Part shown: in pieces, positions 37,820-46,413 of the stretch
Numbering within the stretch: the stretch's first letter is position 1
Layout: every line of letters starts with the position of its first letter
Assembly: GCF_943193025.1 (NCBI RefSeq)
Contig: NZ_CALPCQ010000005.1
Coordinates: forward strand, 35,890-99,889
Length of the DNA stretch: 64,000 bases
Direction: 5' to 3'
DNA from: Lactobacillus agrestimuris
Lineage (GTDB): Bacteria > Bacillota > Bacilli > Lactobacillales > Lactobacillaceae
The notes under the pieces: model-generated
What the model saw: only the letters and a program-made list of their open reading frames with translations
Told to the model about the DNA's origin: nothing
The model's database searches: none
Translations under genes and position numbers: made by a program

Positions 37820-39088
37820 ATGACTAAGAAATTTACGCCAATTTTACTTGGTAGTGATATAAATGTATATGGTATGGCTCGATCTTTTAATGAGGCCTAC
37901 GGAATTCGTGTTAAGGCAATGGCTGATACTCAACTTGCAGCTACACGCTATTCAAAAATTGTAGATGTTGAACTTCATCATGGTTTTAGCGCAGATCCAA
38001 CTTTTATGGATGTAATGCGTAAGAAGATGGAAATCTACAAGGACCATGAGGAACCTGTGATTTTGATCGCTTGTGGTGATGGATACGCTGAACTTTTATC
38101 TAAGCACAAGGATGAATTAAGTACGGTCTTTGTTGTGCCATATATTGAATACGACTTACTTGAAAAGCTTATTTCAAAGGAAGGCTTTTACGAAGTTGCT
38201 GAAGAATATGGCTTGCCATATCCTAAGACTAGAATCATCACTATGGACGATTACAAGACTAAGAGCTATTTGGATATGCCATTTGATTATCCAGTAGAAC
38301 TTAAGCCAGAAGATCCAGTTTCATGGCTTAACTGCCAATTTGAAGGTCGTAAGAAGACTTTCACCATTCATGATGAAAAAGAATTAATTGATATCGTTGG
38401 TAAGATTTATACTAACGGTTATACAGAGGACTTGATCTTACAAGACTTCATTCCTGGTGATGATTCTCATATGAGAACTTTAAACGCTTATGTAGATAAG
38501 AATCACCAAGTAAAAATGATGTGTTTAGGTCATCCACTTTTGGAAGACCCAACCCCGCAGTCAATTGGTAACTACATGACAATTCTGCCAGCTTATGATG
38601 AAAAGTTATATGAACAAGTTCAAACATTCCTTGAGAAGTTGAACTATACAGGAATGGCTAACTTTGACATTAAGTATGATGACCGTGACGGTCAATACAA
38701 GTTCTTTGAGATTAACTTGCGTCAAGGTAGATCTAGTTTCTACGTAACTTTGAATGGTTATAACTTAGCTAAGTGGTACATTGATGATTACGTTGAAGAT
38801 AGCCTTAAAGATAAGGAAACTGTCTATGGTAACAAGCTTAAATCTAAGCATGTTTTATGGATGGGTGTTCCAGTTAAGATTTTCAAGGAATACGCTTTTG
38901 AAAATGAAGCAAAGAAGGCAGCTGAAGAATTAATTCATGAAGGTCGTTATGGCACTACTGTCTTTTATGATAAGGATCGCAACTTTAAGCGTTGGATGTT
39001 AATGAAGTATATGTTCCATAATTACTTCAAGCGATATAAAGAATTCTACCAAGTAAATAAGGGACAATATTTTAAACAAGATAAATAG
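37820..39088 (+). CDS. D-aspartate ligase (ATP-grasp), peptidoglycan cross-bridge
   Basis: About 422 residues from ATG 37820; a TTG at 37811 nearer the AGGAG site is possible. The text closely matches the Enterococcus faecium/Lactococcus D-aspartate ligase (Aslfm/AslA): FTPILLGSDINVYGMARSFN, ACGDGYAELLS, LQDFIPGDDSHMRTLNAYVD, LGHPLLEDPTPQSIGNY and EINLRQGRSSFYVTLNG. It adds D-Asp to the epsilon-amino group of Lys in the UDP-MurNAc-pentapeptide, giving the D-Asp/D-Asn bridge typical of lactobacilli. No aspartate racemase gene is in this window. It is co-transcribed with asnB. Confidence 0.9.
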   Translation: MTKKFTPILLGSDINVYGMARSFNEAYGIRVKAMADTQLAATRYSKIVDVELHHGFSADPTFMDVMRKKMEIYKDHEEPVILIACGDGYAELLSKHKDELSTVFVVPYIEYDLLEKLISKEGFYEVAEEYGLPYPKTRIITMDDYKTKSYLDMPFDYPVELKPEDPVSWLNCQFEGRKKTFTIHDEKELIDIVGKIYTNGYTEDLILQDFIPGDDSHMRTLNAYVDKNHQVKMMCLGHPLLEDPTPQSIGNYMTILPAYDEKLYEQVQTFLEKLNYTGMANFDIKYDDRDGQYKFFEINLRQGRSSFYVTLNGYNLAKWYIDDYVEDSLKDKETVYGNKLKSKHVLWMGVPVKIFKEYAFENEAKKAAEELIHEGRYGTTVFYDKDRNFKRWMLMKYMFHNYFKRYKEFYQVNKGQYFKQDK

Positions 39089-39089
39089 T

Positions 39090-39119
39090 AAAAAAGACCC
39101 AAATTTTGGGTCTTTTTTT
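39090..39119 (+). terminator. Terminator after the D-Asp ligase operon
   Basis: AAAAAGACCCAAATTTTGGGTCTTTTTTT. Confidence 0.9.
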
Positions 39120-39144
39120 GGCTCTTAGTCAAGAAAGCTATCCT

Positions 39145-39290
39145 TATTTAGTGTGCATAATAATTAATATCATGTGATATAGTATTAATAGAACGAAAAT
39201 AAAAGGTATTTAGTGTGCAATATTGGGGTAGCTCCTCAATTTGTCGTTAAAGTGGCTCTGCTTCGGCAGAGTCAATAAAACACGAACAAT
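39145..39290 (+). other. Structured non-coding stretch upstream of hpt
   Basis: It holds a 13-base direct repeat TATTTAGTGTGCA (39145-39157 and 39207-39219), a palindrome ATATCA-TG-TGATAT (39167-39180), a weak hairpin TTGGGGTAGCTCCTCAA, and a GC-rich hairpin GGCTCTGC-TTCG-GCAGAGTC with a UUCG tetraloop but no following T run. No open frame. It could be a small RNA, an operator region or an hpt leader; no known riboswitch class is recognised. Confidence 0.4.
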
Positions 39291-39411
39291 AAAAATGAAC
39301 AAAAACGCTTTAGTTAATAAAATATTCCACAAAAATCAAAATTAAGGTATATTTTTTGTAAAAATATGTTAAAATCTTATCGTTAGTAATTTTGAACAAA
39401 AGGAAATAAAA

Positions 39412-39945
39412 ATGAACAACGATATTGAGAGTGTACTTTACAGTAAAGAACAAATTGAAGAGAGAATGGATGAATTGTCCGGAGAAATTACCAAGAAATA
39501 TGAAAATGAAATGCCACTGATAGTTTCTGTGATGAATGGGGCAATGATTTTTACTAGTGATATGTTAAGAAGATTAAATTTCAAATTAAATCTTGATATC
39601 ATTAAGGCTTCCAGCTACCAAGGTGCACATTCAACTGGTGAAGTTAAGATTATCCAAGATTTGAGATCAGATGTTAAAGGACGTCGAATAATCTTGATGG
39701 AAGATATTATTGATACTGGACGTACATTAAAGTATTTGAAAGACTTGCTTATGAAGCGTGGTGCTAAAAGTGTTGAAATTTGTGCAATGCTTGATAAACC
39801 AGAAACTCGTACAGTGGACTTAAAAGGTGATTACATCGGATTTAATGCACCGAATGAATTCATTGTTGGATATGGTCTTGATTATGATGGACTATACCGT
39901 AACTTACCTTATATCGGTATTTTGAAGAAACAAATCTATGCATAA
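39412..39945 (+). CDS. hpt: Hypoxanthine phosphoribosyltransferase
   Basis: 177 residues. It salvages hypoxanthine/guanine with PRPP. The PRPP loop is LMEDIIDTGRTL near 100; VSVMNGAMIFTSDM and FIVGYGLDYDGLYRNLPYIG are typical. AAAGGA precedes the ATG. It is monocistronic in this window rather than next to tilS/ftsH as often seen, so it may be a second hpt copy. Confidence 0.94.
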   Translation: MNNDIESVLYSKEQIEERMDELSGEITKKYENEMPLIVSVMNGAMIFTSDMLRRLNFKLNLDIIKASSYQGAHSTGEVKIIQDLRSDVKGRRIILMEDIIDTGRTLKYLKDLLMKRGAKSVEICAMLDKPETRTVDLKGDYIGFNAPNEFIVGYGLDYDGLYRNLPYIGILKKQIYA

Positions 39946-39951
39946 AATTTT

Positions 39952-39984
39952 AGCTAGAGGAAGAAAATCCCTCTAGCTTTTTTA
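39952..39984 (+). terminator. Terminator after hpt
   Basis: AGCTAGAGG-AAGAAAATC-CCTCTAGCTTTTTTAT. Confidence 0.9.
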
Positions 39985-40075
39985 TTTGTCGAGTCGTTAT
40001 CTTGGAAATTTTTGTGATAGCGGTTTACACTAAACTCAATGAATATCTTATATTTGGAAGGGAGTCAGTAATAAG

Positions 40076-42610
40076 ATGAATGAGAAATCGAATAATAAAA
40101 CTGACTTAGAAAAAGAAGATATAAATAAAGTGGTTAGTGACCTACAGGTTGATCCAAATAAAGGATTAACCGATCAGGAAGCTCAAGAGCGTTTGAAGAA
40201 ATATGGTCCTAATGAAATTACTGCAAAAACTACACCAATGTGGCTTAAGTTTTTGAAGAATTTCACTGGTCCTATTGCTTATATGATTGAAGCAGCCGCA
40301 ATTGTTTCGGCTTTTATTCAACACTGGGATGATTTTTGGATCATTTTAGCATTGCTTTTGTTCAATGCATGTATTGAATTTTGGCAGGATCGTAAGGCTT
40401 CAAATGCTCTTGCAGCATTGAAAAAGGGTTTAGCTCCAACAGCTACTGTAATGAGAAATGGCAAATTTAAGACCATTCCAGCTAGTCAACTTGTTCCAGG
40501 TGATATTGTTAAAATACGTTTGGGACAAATTGTGCCAGCTGATATGCGTTTTGTAAGTGGCGATTATGCCTCAATTGACCAAGCAGCCTTAACTGGTGAA
40601 AGTTTACCAGTTTCTAAGAAGATTGGTGATGAAGCTTATTCAGGTAGTGTTGTTAAGCAAGGTGAAATGACTGGTGTAGTAATTGCTACTGGATCTCACA
40701 CCTTCTTTGGTAAGACTGCTAAGCTTGTTGCTTCTGCTGGTGGTAAGAGTCATGCACAAGAAGCTATGTTCAAGATTGGTAACTATTTGATTATTGTTGC
40801 CGTAATCTTGGCCGTTATCATGGTTGCCTTTAGAGTTTATAACGATCTGATGGCTCACAGCTTCGGACTTAGTACAGCTCTTAATATCTTGCAATTTGTT
40901 TTGGTATTATTGGTTGCCTCAATTCCTGTTGCCATGCCAACGGTCTTTTCAATTACCTTGGCATTAGGTGCTTTGAACTTATCAAAGAAAAAGGCGATTG
41001 TTTCTAAACTTTCTTCAATTGAAGAAATGGCCGGTGTTGATATTTTATGTAGTGATAAGACCGGTACTTTAACCAAGAACCAATTAACTTTGGGTGATAC
41101 TACATTAATCAATGCTCCGGATGCACAGAGCGTTATTCTCAAGGGTGCACTTGCATCAAGAAAAGAAGACAATGACCCAATTGATAATGCTGTTATTGCA
41201 GCTTTAAAGGATCAAACCAAATTGCAAGATTGGGCAATGGATAAGTTTATTCCATTTGATCCTGTTACTAAGAAGATTGAGGCTCATCTCCACAATAAGA
41301 CTACTAATGAAAAACTCTGGGTAGTTAAGGGTGCGCCTCAAGTTATTGCCGCTTTATCAACTGATCAAGCAGTTAAGGATAAAGTTAAACAAACAACTAG
41401 TGACTTAGCTAGTCGTGGATACCGCGCTTTGGGTGTTGCACAAAGTACTGATGAAGGTAAAACATGGACTGTACTTGGCGTGCTTTCAATGTTTGACCCT
41501 CCACGTGATGATTCTAAAGCAACTATTGATCAATGTAAGAAGGAAGGTATCAGCGTCAAGATGATTACCGGTGACGATACCGCGATTGCGATCGAAACCG
41601 CTAAAAAGCTTGGTATGGGTACTAATATTTATAATGCTTCCGAAGTCTTCCCTAAGGATTTGGATCCAGATAATGTTCCTGAAGATTTAGCTAAATTAAT
41701 TGCTAAGGCCGATGGATTTGCTCGTGTGTTCCCAGAACACAAGTATGCAATTGTTAAAACTTTGCAAAAGCAAGGTCACATTGTTGCTATGACTGGTGAT
41801 GGTGTTAACGATGCTCCTGCATTGAAGCAAGCCGATTGTGGTACTGCTGTTGCTGGTGCGACTGATGCCGCAAGAAGTGCTGCAGCCCTTATCTTAACTT
41901 CACCAGGTCTTTCAGTTATTCAAACAGCTATTACCGAAGCAAGAAAGATTTTTGCCAGAATCACAAGTTATACAATTTACCGTGTAGCTTTGACCATGAA
42001 CATCATGTTCTTAGTTGTTTTGTCATCAATTTTCCTTAACTTCCAACCATTAACAGCTATTATGATTGTGGTTATGTCACTTCTTGATGACTTACCAATT
42101 ATGACAATTGCTTATGATAATACTTATGTAAGTAAGAAACCGATTAGATGGCAAATGAAGAAGATTTTAACTGTTTCGTCAATTCTTGGTTTCTTTGCCG
42201 TAATTCAATCAATGATCCTACTTGTTATAGGTTGGGAATCAGCTAAGAATCCTGGTTCAAATACTTGGTTTGTTGTAACTAATCAAGCTCAACTTCAAAC
42301 AATTATGTTCCTTCAATTAGTTGCTGGTGGACACTTACTATTGTTTGTTACCCGTCAAAGTCGTTGGTTCTTTAATAGACCATTCCCAGCAGCTGCTTTG
42401 TTCTGGGCAATTGTAATTACTCAGATCTTCGCTGCATGTGCTTGTTACTTTGGTTGGCTTGTACCACGGATTTCACTTTGGATGATTTGTGAAATTTGGA
42501 TTTACAACATTGCTTGGATGTTTGTTTTGAACATCATTAGAATGTGGATTGAAAAAGTCCAAAATAAACACGAAGCAGAAGCTCCAGTTGAGACTGCAAG
42601 TGCAAAGTAA
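40076..42610 (+). CDS. P3A-type plasma-membrane proton-efflux ATPase
   Basis: 844 residues. The cation-ATPase N-terminal domain is followed by helices 1-2 (about 60-100), the actuator loop with TGES, and helix 4 with VASIPVAMPTV. The phosphorylation motif is DKTGTLTKNQ (Asp near 329), the nucleotide domain has KGAPQ, and the hinge is MTGDGVNDAPALKQAD. C-terminal helices and a charged tail complete it. The layout and short length match type P3A H+-ATPases rather than Ca2+ pumps. In an acid-producing lactobacillus it may add proton extrusion to the F-ATPase. It is monocistronic. Confidence 0.88.
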   Translation: MNEKSNNKTDLEKEDINKVVSDLQVDPNKGLTDQEAQERLKKYGPNEITAKTTPMWLKFLKNFTGPIAYMIEAAAIVSAFIQHWDDFWIILALLLFNACIEFWQDRKASNALAALKKGLAPTATVMRNGKFKTIPASQLVPGDIVKIRLGQIVPADMRFVSGDYASIDQAALTGESLPVSKKIGDEAYSGSVVKQGEMTGVVIATGSHTFFGKTAKLVASAGGKSHAQEAMFKIGNYLIIVAVILAVIMVAFRVYNDLMAHSFGLSTALNILQFVLVLLVASIPVAMPTVFSITLALGALNLSKKKAIVSKLSSIEEMAGVDILCSDKTGTLTKNQLTLGDTTLINAPDAQSVILKGALASRKEDNDPIDNAVIAALKDQTKLQDWAMDKFIPFDPVTKKIEAHLHNKTTNEKLWVVKGAPQVIAALSTDQAVKDKVKQTTSDLASRGYRALGVAQSTDEGKTWTVLGVLSMFDPPRDDSKATIDQCKKEGISVKMITGDDTAIAIETAKKLGMGTNIYNASEVFPKDLDPDNVPEDLAKLIAKADGFARVFPEHKYAIVKTLQKQGHIVAMTGDGVNDAPALKQADCGTAVAGATDAARSAAALILTSPGLSVIQTAITEARKIFARITSYTIYRVALTMNIMFLVVLSSIFLNFQPLTAIMIVVMSLLDDLPIMTIAYDNTYVSKKPIRWQMKKILTVSSILGFFAVIQSMILLVIGWESAKNPGSNTWFVVTNQAQLQTIMFLQLVAGGHLLLFVTRQSRWFFNRPFPAAALFWAIVITQIFAACACYFGWLVPRISLWMICEIWIYNIAWMFVLNIIRMWIEKVQNKHEAEAPVETASAK

Positions 42611-42627
42611 TTTGAATAGAAAATAGA

Positions 42628-42670
42628 AGTATCGAAATTTTCAGACTACTGAAAATTTCGGTATTTTTTT
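42628..42670 (+). terminator. Terminator
   Basis: AGTATCGAAATTTTCAG-ACTA-CTGAAAATTTCGGTATT followed by T; near-perfect 17-base stem. Confidence 0.9.
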
Positions 42671-42733
42671 GCCAAAATTAATTAAAAAATCTTAAGATTT
42701 TGCGGAATACTTGTCTCACCAACTTTTTGGTTA

Positions 42734-42781
42734 ATACAAGATAGTGATCCTCATAAACGTATAGAATACAAGATGTTGTGT
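42734..42781 (+). promoter_or_regulatory. Tandem NrdR boxes upstream of nrdDG
   Basis: Box 1 ATACAAGATAGTGATC (42734-42749) and box 2 ATACAAGATGTTGTGT (42766-42781). They start exactly 32 bases apart, the three-turn spacing typical of NrdR sites. Box 2 fits the ACAcwATATwtTGTGT-type consensus well; box 1 is weaker. They overlap the presumed promoter region. Confidence 0.65.
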
Positions 42782-42822
42782 TTTGTGCTATAGTTAATAC
42801 ATAGATTTTGAGGAGAAGAAAA

Positions 42823-44976
42823 ATGTTACAGCAAAAACTTGACCAAGAGGTAGAAACTTTGAAACTGCCGAATAATTTCATTAAAAGAGACGGTAGTAAG
42901 TATCCATTTGAATTATTTAAGTTAGAGATGGTATTGCATGCACTAGATCTAGATGATGTAAAAAATATCATTTTAGCTAAAATTGCAGATCATCTTAATG
43001 CGCAAGATATTGTGACTGCTGAAGAAGTTGCGTCAGCTTTTCATGATAGCTTGAATGAATTAGGCTATCTTGATCAAGCTAAGAAATATGTTCAATATCG
43101 CCAAAATGACGAAAAAGAATGGGCCAAGCAAACCGATACCAAGAATCGTTTAGAGCGCTTAGTATCAAGAGATCCAGCAATTGTTAACGAAAATGCCAAT
43201 AAAGATAGTGAAATTTTCAGTACTCAGCGAGACTTAACCGCTGGTACAGTTGGTAAGACTGTTGGTTTAACTATGATGCCGGAACATATTGCTAAAGCTC
43301 ACCTTCGCGGCGATATCCACTGGCATGATCTTGACTATACTCCGCTTAGCCCAATGTCTAATTGCTGCTTAATTGACTTTAAGGAAATGCTTTCTAATGG
43401 CTTTAAGATCGGAAATGCTTTTATGGAAAGTCCAAACTCAATTGGTGTTGCAATTAGTCAAGTTGCTCAAATTATTACTAATGTAGCATCTAGTCAATAT
43501 GGTGGTTGTTCATTTGATCGCGCAGATGAGGTTCTTGCTCCATATGCAGAAAAAAACTACCAAAAGAACTTATCTGATGCTAAAGAAATGCTTGATGATG
43601 CTGATAAGGCCGAAGAATTCGCTAAAAAGCTAACTAAAAAAGATATCTACGATGCAATGCAAAGTCTTGAATATGAAATCAACACCATGTTTTCAAGCCA
43701 AGGTCAAACTCCATTTACTAGTTTAGGCTTTGGACTTGGAACATCATGGATTGAAAAGGAAATTCAAAAAGATATCTTAAAGATTAGAATTAAGGGTTTA
43801 GGTAAAGAAGGTAGAACTGCAATTTTCCCTAAGCTTTTATTTACCCTTAAGCGTGGTCTTAACTTGAATCCCGGTGATCCAAACTATGATGTAAAAGAGC
43901 TCGCAGTTGAATGTTCAACTAAGAGAATGTATCCAGATGTTTTAAGTTATGACAAAATTAAAGAAATTACTGGCTCATTCAAATGTCCAATGGGTTGTCG
44001 GTCATTTCTTCAAGGTTGGAAAGATGAAAATGGCAAGGAAGTTAACTCAGGTCGTATGAACTTAGGTGTTGTGACTGTTAACTTGCCAAGAATTGCGATG
44101 GAAAGTCACGGTGACAAGGAATTATTCTGGAAAATCTTTAATGTAAGAATGCAAACTTGTCATGAAGCTTTAGAGTTTAAGGCTCATCGTGTAACTGAGG
44201 CTAAACCAATTAATGCACCAGTCCTTTACCAATATGGTGTTTTTGGTAAACGTCTTAGTGAAGAAGGTAATGTAAATGACTTGTTCAAGAACGGACGCGC
44301 TACTATTTCACTTGGTTACATTGGTCTTTATGAAGTTGCTACTGTCTTTTATGGACCAGATTGGGAAAGTAATAAAGAAGCACATGATTTCACAATTGAG
44401 ATTGTCAAAAAGATGCATGATTTGTGTGCTAAATGGGAACATGACGATCCAAATCATTATCACTATAGTTTATACTCAACCCCAAGTGAAAGTTTAACTG
44501 ACCGCTTTTGCCGCCTTGATACCGAAAAATTTGGTAAGGTTAAGGATATCACTGACAAGGAATATTACACTAATTCTTTCCACTACGATGTTCGTAAACA
44601 CCCAACTCCATTTGAAAAGTTGGCCTTTGAAAAAGACTATCCTAAATACGCTGCTGGTGGATTTATCCACTATTGTGAATACCCTAATTTGAAGCAAAAT
44701 CCGGCAGCACTTGAGGCCGTGTGGGATTGGGCATACGACCAAGTAGGTTATCTTGGAACCAACACCCCAATAGATAAGTGTTATAAGTGTGGTTTTGCTG
44801 GTGAATTCACGGCAACTGCTAAAGGTTTCCAATGTCCAGAATGTGGTAATCATGATCCTAAGACCTGTGATTGTGTCAAGCGAACCTGTGGATACTTGGG
44901 TAATCCTTTGAAGCGTCCAATGGTACATGGTCGTCATGAAGAAATTGCTCACCGTGCAAAGCATATGAGGAATTAA
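42823..44976 (+). CDS. nrdD: Anaerobic ribonucleoside-triphosphate reductase
   Basis: The ATG at 42823 follows GAGGAGAAG; a TTG at 42808 lies upstream of that site and is rejected. The product is about 717 residues. An N-terminal ATP-cone (FIKRDGSKYPFELFK) precedes the glycyl-radical barrel (HWHDLDYTPLSPMSNCCLID, QYGGCSFDRADE). The C-terminus has a four-Cys zinc site (CYKCGF, CPECG) and the radical glycine loop RTCGYLG. It makes dNTPs from NTPs without oxygen and is activated by the downstream NrdG. Confidence 0.96.
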   Translation: MLQQKLDQEVETLKLPNNFIKRDGSKYPFELFKLEMVLHALDLDDVKNIILAKIADHLNAQDIVTAEEVASAFHDSLNELGYLDQAKKYVQYRQNDEKEWAKQTDTKNRLERLVSRDPAIVNENANKDSEIFSTQRDLTAGTVGKTVGLTMMPEHIAKAHLRGDIHWHDLDYTPLSPMSNCCLIDFKEMLSNGFKIGNAFMESPNSIGVAISQVAQIITNVASSQYGGCSFDRADEVLAPYAEKNYQKNLSDAKEMLDDADKAEEFAKKLTKKDIYDAMQSLEYEINTMFSSQGQTPFTSLGFGLGTSWIEKEIQKDILKIRIKGLGKEGRTAIFPKLLFTLKRGLNLNPGDPNYDVKELAVECSTKRMYPDVLSYDKIKEITGSFKCPMGCRSFLQGWKDENGKEVNSGRMNLGVVTVNLPRIAMESHGDKELFWKIFNVRMQTCHEALEFKAHRVTEAKPINAPVLYQYGVFGKRLSEEGNVNDLFKNGRATISLGYIGLYEVATVFYGPDWESNKEAHDFTIEIVKKMHDLCAKWEHDDPNHYHYSLYSTPSESLTDRFCRLDTEKFGKVKDITDKEYYTNSFHYDVRKHPTPFEKLAFEKDYPKYAAGGFIHYCEYPNLKQNPAALEAVWDWAYDQVGYLGTNTPIDKCYKCGFAGEFTATAKGFQCPECGNHDPKTCDCVKRTCGYLGNPLKRPMVHGRHEEIAHRAKHMRN

Positions 44977-44977
44977 A

Positions 44978-45691
44978 ATGCCAGAAAAAGATCAAAATTT
45001 TCAAAAAGGCCCTGATGTTAGAGGGAATATGGTCAAGGTGAATATTGATGGCGATACAATGTTTGTTGATGCTAATCAATATCAACCTCAAGTTGAACAT
45101 GCAAAAAGACTGTTACGGCAAAAGAAGTTACCTAAGAATCCTAAGCCCAAGGAGTGGCAGGCCAAAGATTATAGTTTGAATAAAATTGCAGACTATAAGC
45201 CATTTAACTTTGTTGATGGTGAGGGGGTTCGCTGCAGCTTGTATGTTTCAGGATGCCTATTTGATTGTCCGGGATGCTACAACTTAGCGGCACAGAACTT
45301 TAATTATGGTGTGCCATATACCAAGGAATTGGAAGATCAGATTATTGAAGATCTGGGTCAATCTTATGTTCAAGGTTTAACCTTGCTTGGAGGAGAACCA
45401 TTCATGAACACAGAGGTTTGTCTTAGTATCGTAGACCGTATTAGAAAAGAATTTGGTCATACAAAAGATATCTGGTCATGGTCTGGATATACTTGGGATG
45501 AACTACAAAAAGAAACAGATGATAAATTAGAATTGTTATCCAAGATTGATATTTTGGTTGATGGACGATTTATGGAAGCTCAAAAGGATTTGACTTTGCA
45601 GTTTAGAGGATCGAGTAATCAGAGAATTATTGATGTACCAAAGTCTCTTAAAGCTGGCAAGCCAATTATTTGGGATAAATTGGTAAGATAA
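44978..45691 (+). CDS. nrdG: Anaerobic ribonucleotide reductase activating protein
   Basis: 237 residues, longer than the usual ~160-200 because of an N-terminal extension of about 65 residues. The radical-SAM cluster motif is SGCLFDCPGCYN (CX3CX2C), followed by LTLLGGEPFM. It uses SAM to create the glycyl radical on NrdD. It starts 1 base after the nrdD stop, so the two are translationally coupled. The operon ends at the hairpin 45690-45722. Confidence 0.93.
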   Translation: MPEKDQNFQKGPDVRGNMVKVNIDGDTMFVDANQYQPQVEHAKRLLRQKKLPKNPKPKEWQAKDYSLNKIADYKPFNFVDGEGVRCSLYVSGCLFDCPGCYNLAAQNFNYGVPYTKELEDQIIEDLGQSYVQGLTLLGGEPFMNTEVCLSIVDRIRKEFGHTKDIWSWSGYTWDELQKETDDKLELLSKIDILVDGRFMEAQKDLTLQFRGSSNQRIIDVPKSLKAGKPIIWDKLVR

Positions 45692-45722
45692 AGCATTATT
45701 CAATCAGGATAATGCTTTTTTC
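45690..45722 (+). terminator. Terminator after nrdDG
   Basis: AAGCATTATT-CAATCAGG-ATAATGCTTTTTT. Confidence 0.85.
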
Positions 45723-45831
45723 ATTCCTCTAGAAATATGATGTATCTATTCATAATTGATAAAATAAAGGTAAGTGGATTAATCAATTTACCTTGCTAGG
45801 CTAGCTTTTTTATAAAAATGGAGCGTAAAAA

Positions 45832-46413
45832 ATGAAAGCAGAAGAAATAAAATTAGTTGACCAAATCATGACCGCTCTTCAAAGTGTGGTCGATCCTGAA
45901 CTTCAAGTTGATGTAGTCAATCTTGGCCTGATTTACGGAATCGATATCGAAGACGGTAAAGCGACAATTGAGATGACCTTAACTATCAGCGGTTGTCCAT
46001 TATCCAGCTTTTTGCAAGATAGTATTGAAAAGGCAGTTTTGTCAGTTGATGGAATTAAAATGTGTCAGGTTAAACTGGTCTGGTATCCGGTCTGGTCACC
46101 AGAGCGCATGACATTAGCCGCAAAAAAGCAGCTTGGAATGCTAGATAATGAATTAGAAAAAGAGCAAATTGAAGAAACTGAAAAGAAGCAGCGGATCATT
46201 GATTTTTCAATTCCAATTAAAAAGCTCGCAGATGAATATCCTGATTTTATTGAAATTATGTATAACTGTGGTTTCACTAGAATCAAAATTCCAGGCATGC
46301 TTTCAACCGTGGGACGAGTGATGACAATTAGACTTGGTGCACAAGCAATGAAAATCGATTTAGACAAAATTAAGGCTGCTTTTGAAGCTGAAGGATATAA
46401 GGTGATAGAATAA
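45832..46413 (+). CDS. DUF59 (MIP18-like) and DUF1858 fusion protein
   Basis: 193 residues. Residues 5-95 are a DUF59 domain of iron-sulfur assembly proteins (VVDPELQVDVVNLGLIYGID, then TISGCPLSSF with its Cys). Residues about 120-193 are DUF1858 (PDFIEIMYNCGFTRIKIPGM). DUF1858 often accompanies DUF438 and hemerythrin proteins. The stop overlaps the start of the DUF438 gene (TAATG), so it is co-translated with it. Together they suggest handling or sensing of iron, NO or redox signals, which is inference. Confidence 0.82.
   Translation: MKAEEIKLVDQIMTALQSVVDPELQVDVVNLGLIYGIDIEDGKATIEMTLTISGCPLSSFLQDSIEKAVLSVDGIKMCQVKLVWYPVWSPERMTLAAKKQLGMLDNELEKEQIEETEKKQRIIDFSIPIKKLADEYPDFIEIMYNCGFTRIKIPGMLSTVGRVMTIRLGAQAMKIDLDKIKAAFEAEGYKVIE

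Noticed and set aside
40004..40035. Second cre site before the proton ATPase (TGATAGCGGTTTACA)
   Set aside because: It needs an extra base in the core and two mismatches to fit the consensus; too weak to list.
44494..44964. Minus-strand frame of 156 codons inside nrdD
   Set aside because: Opposite to the conserved zinc/glycyl-radical end of nrdD; no start signals.
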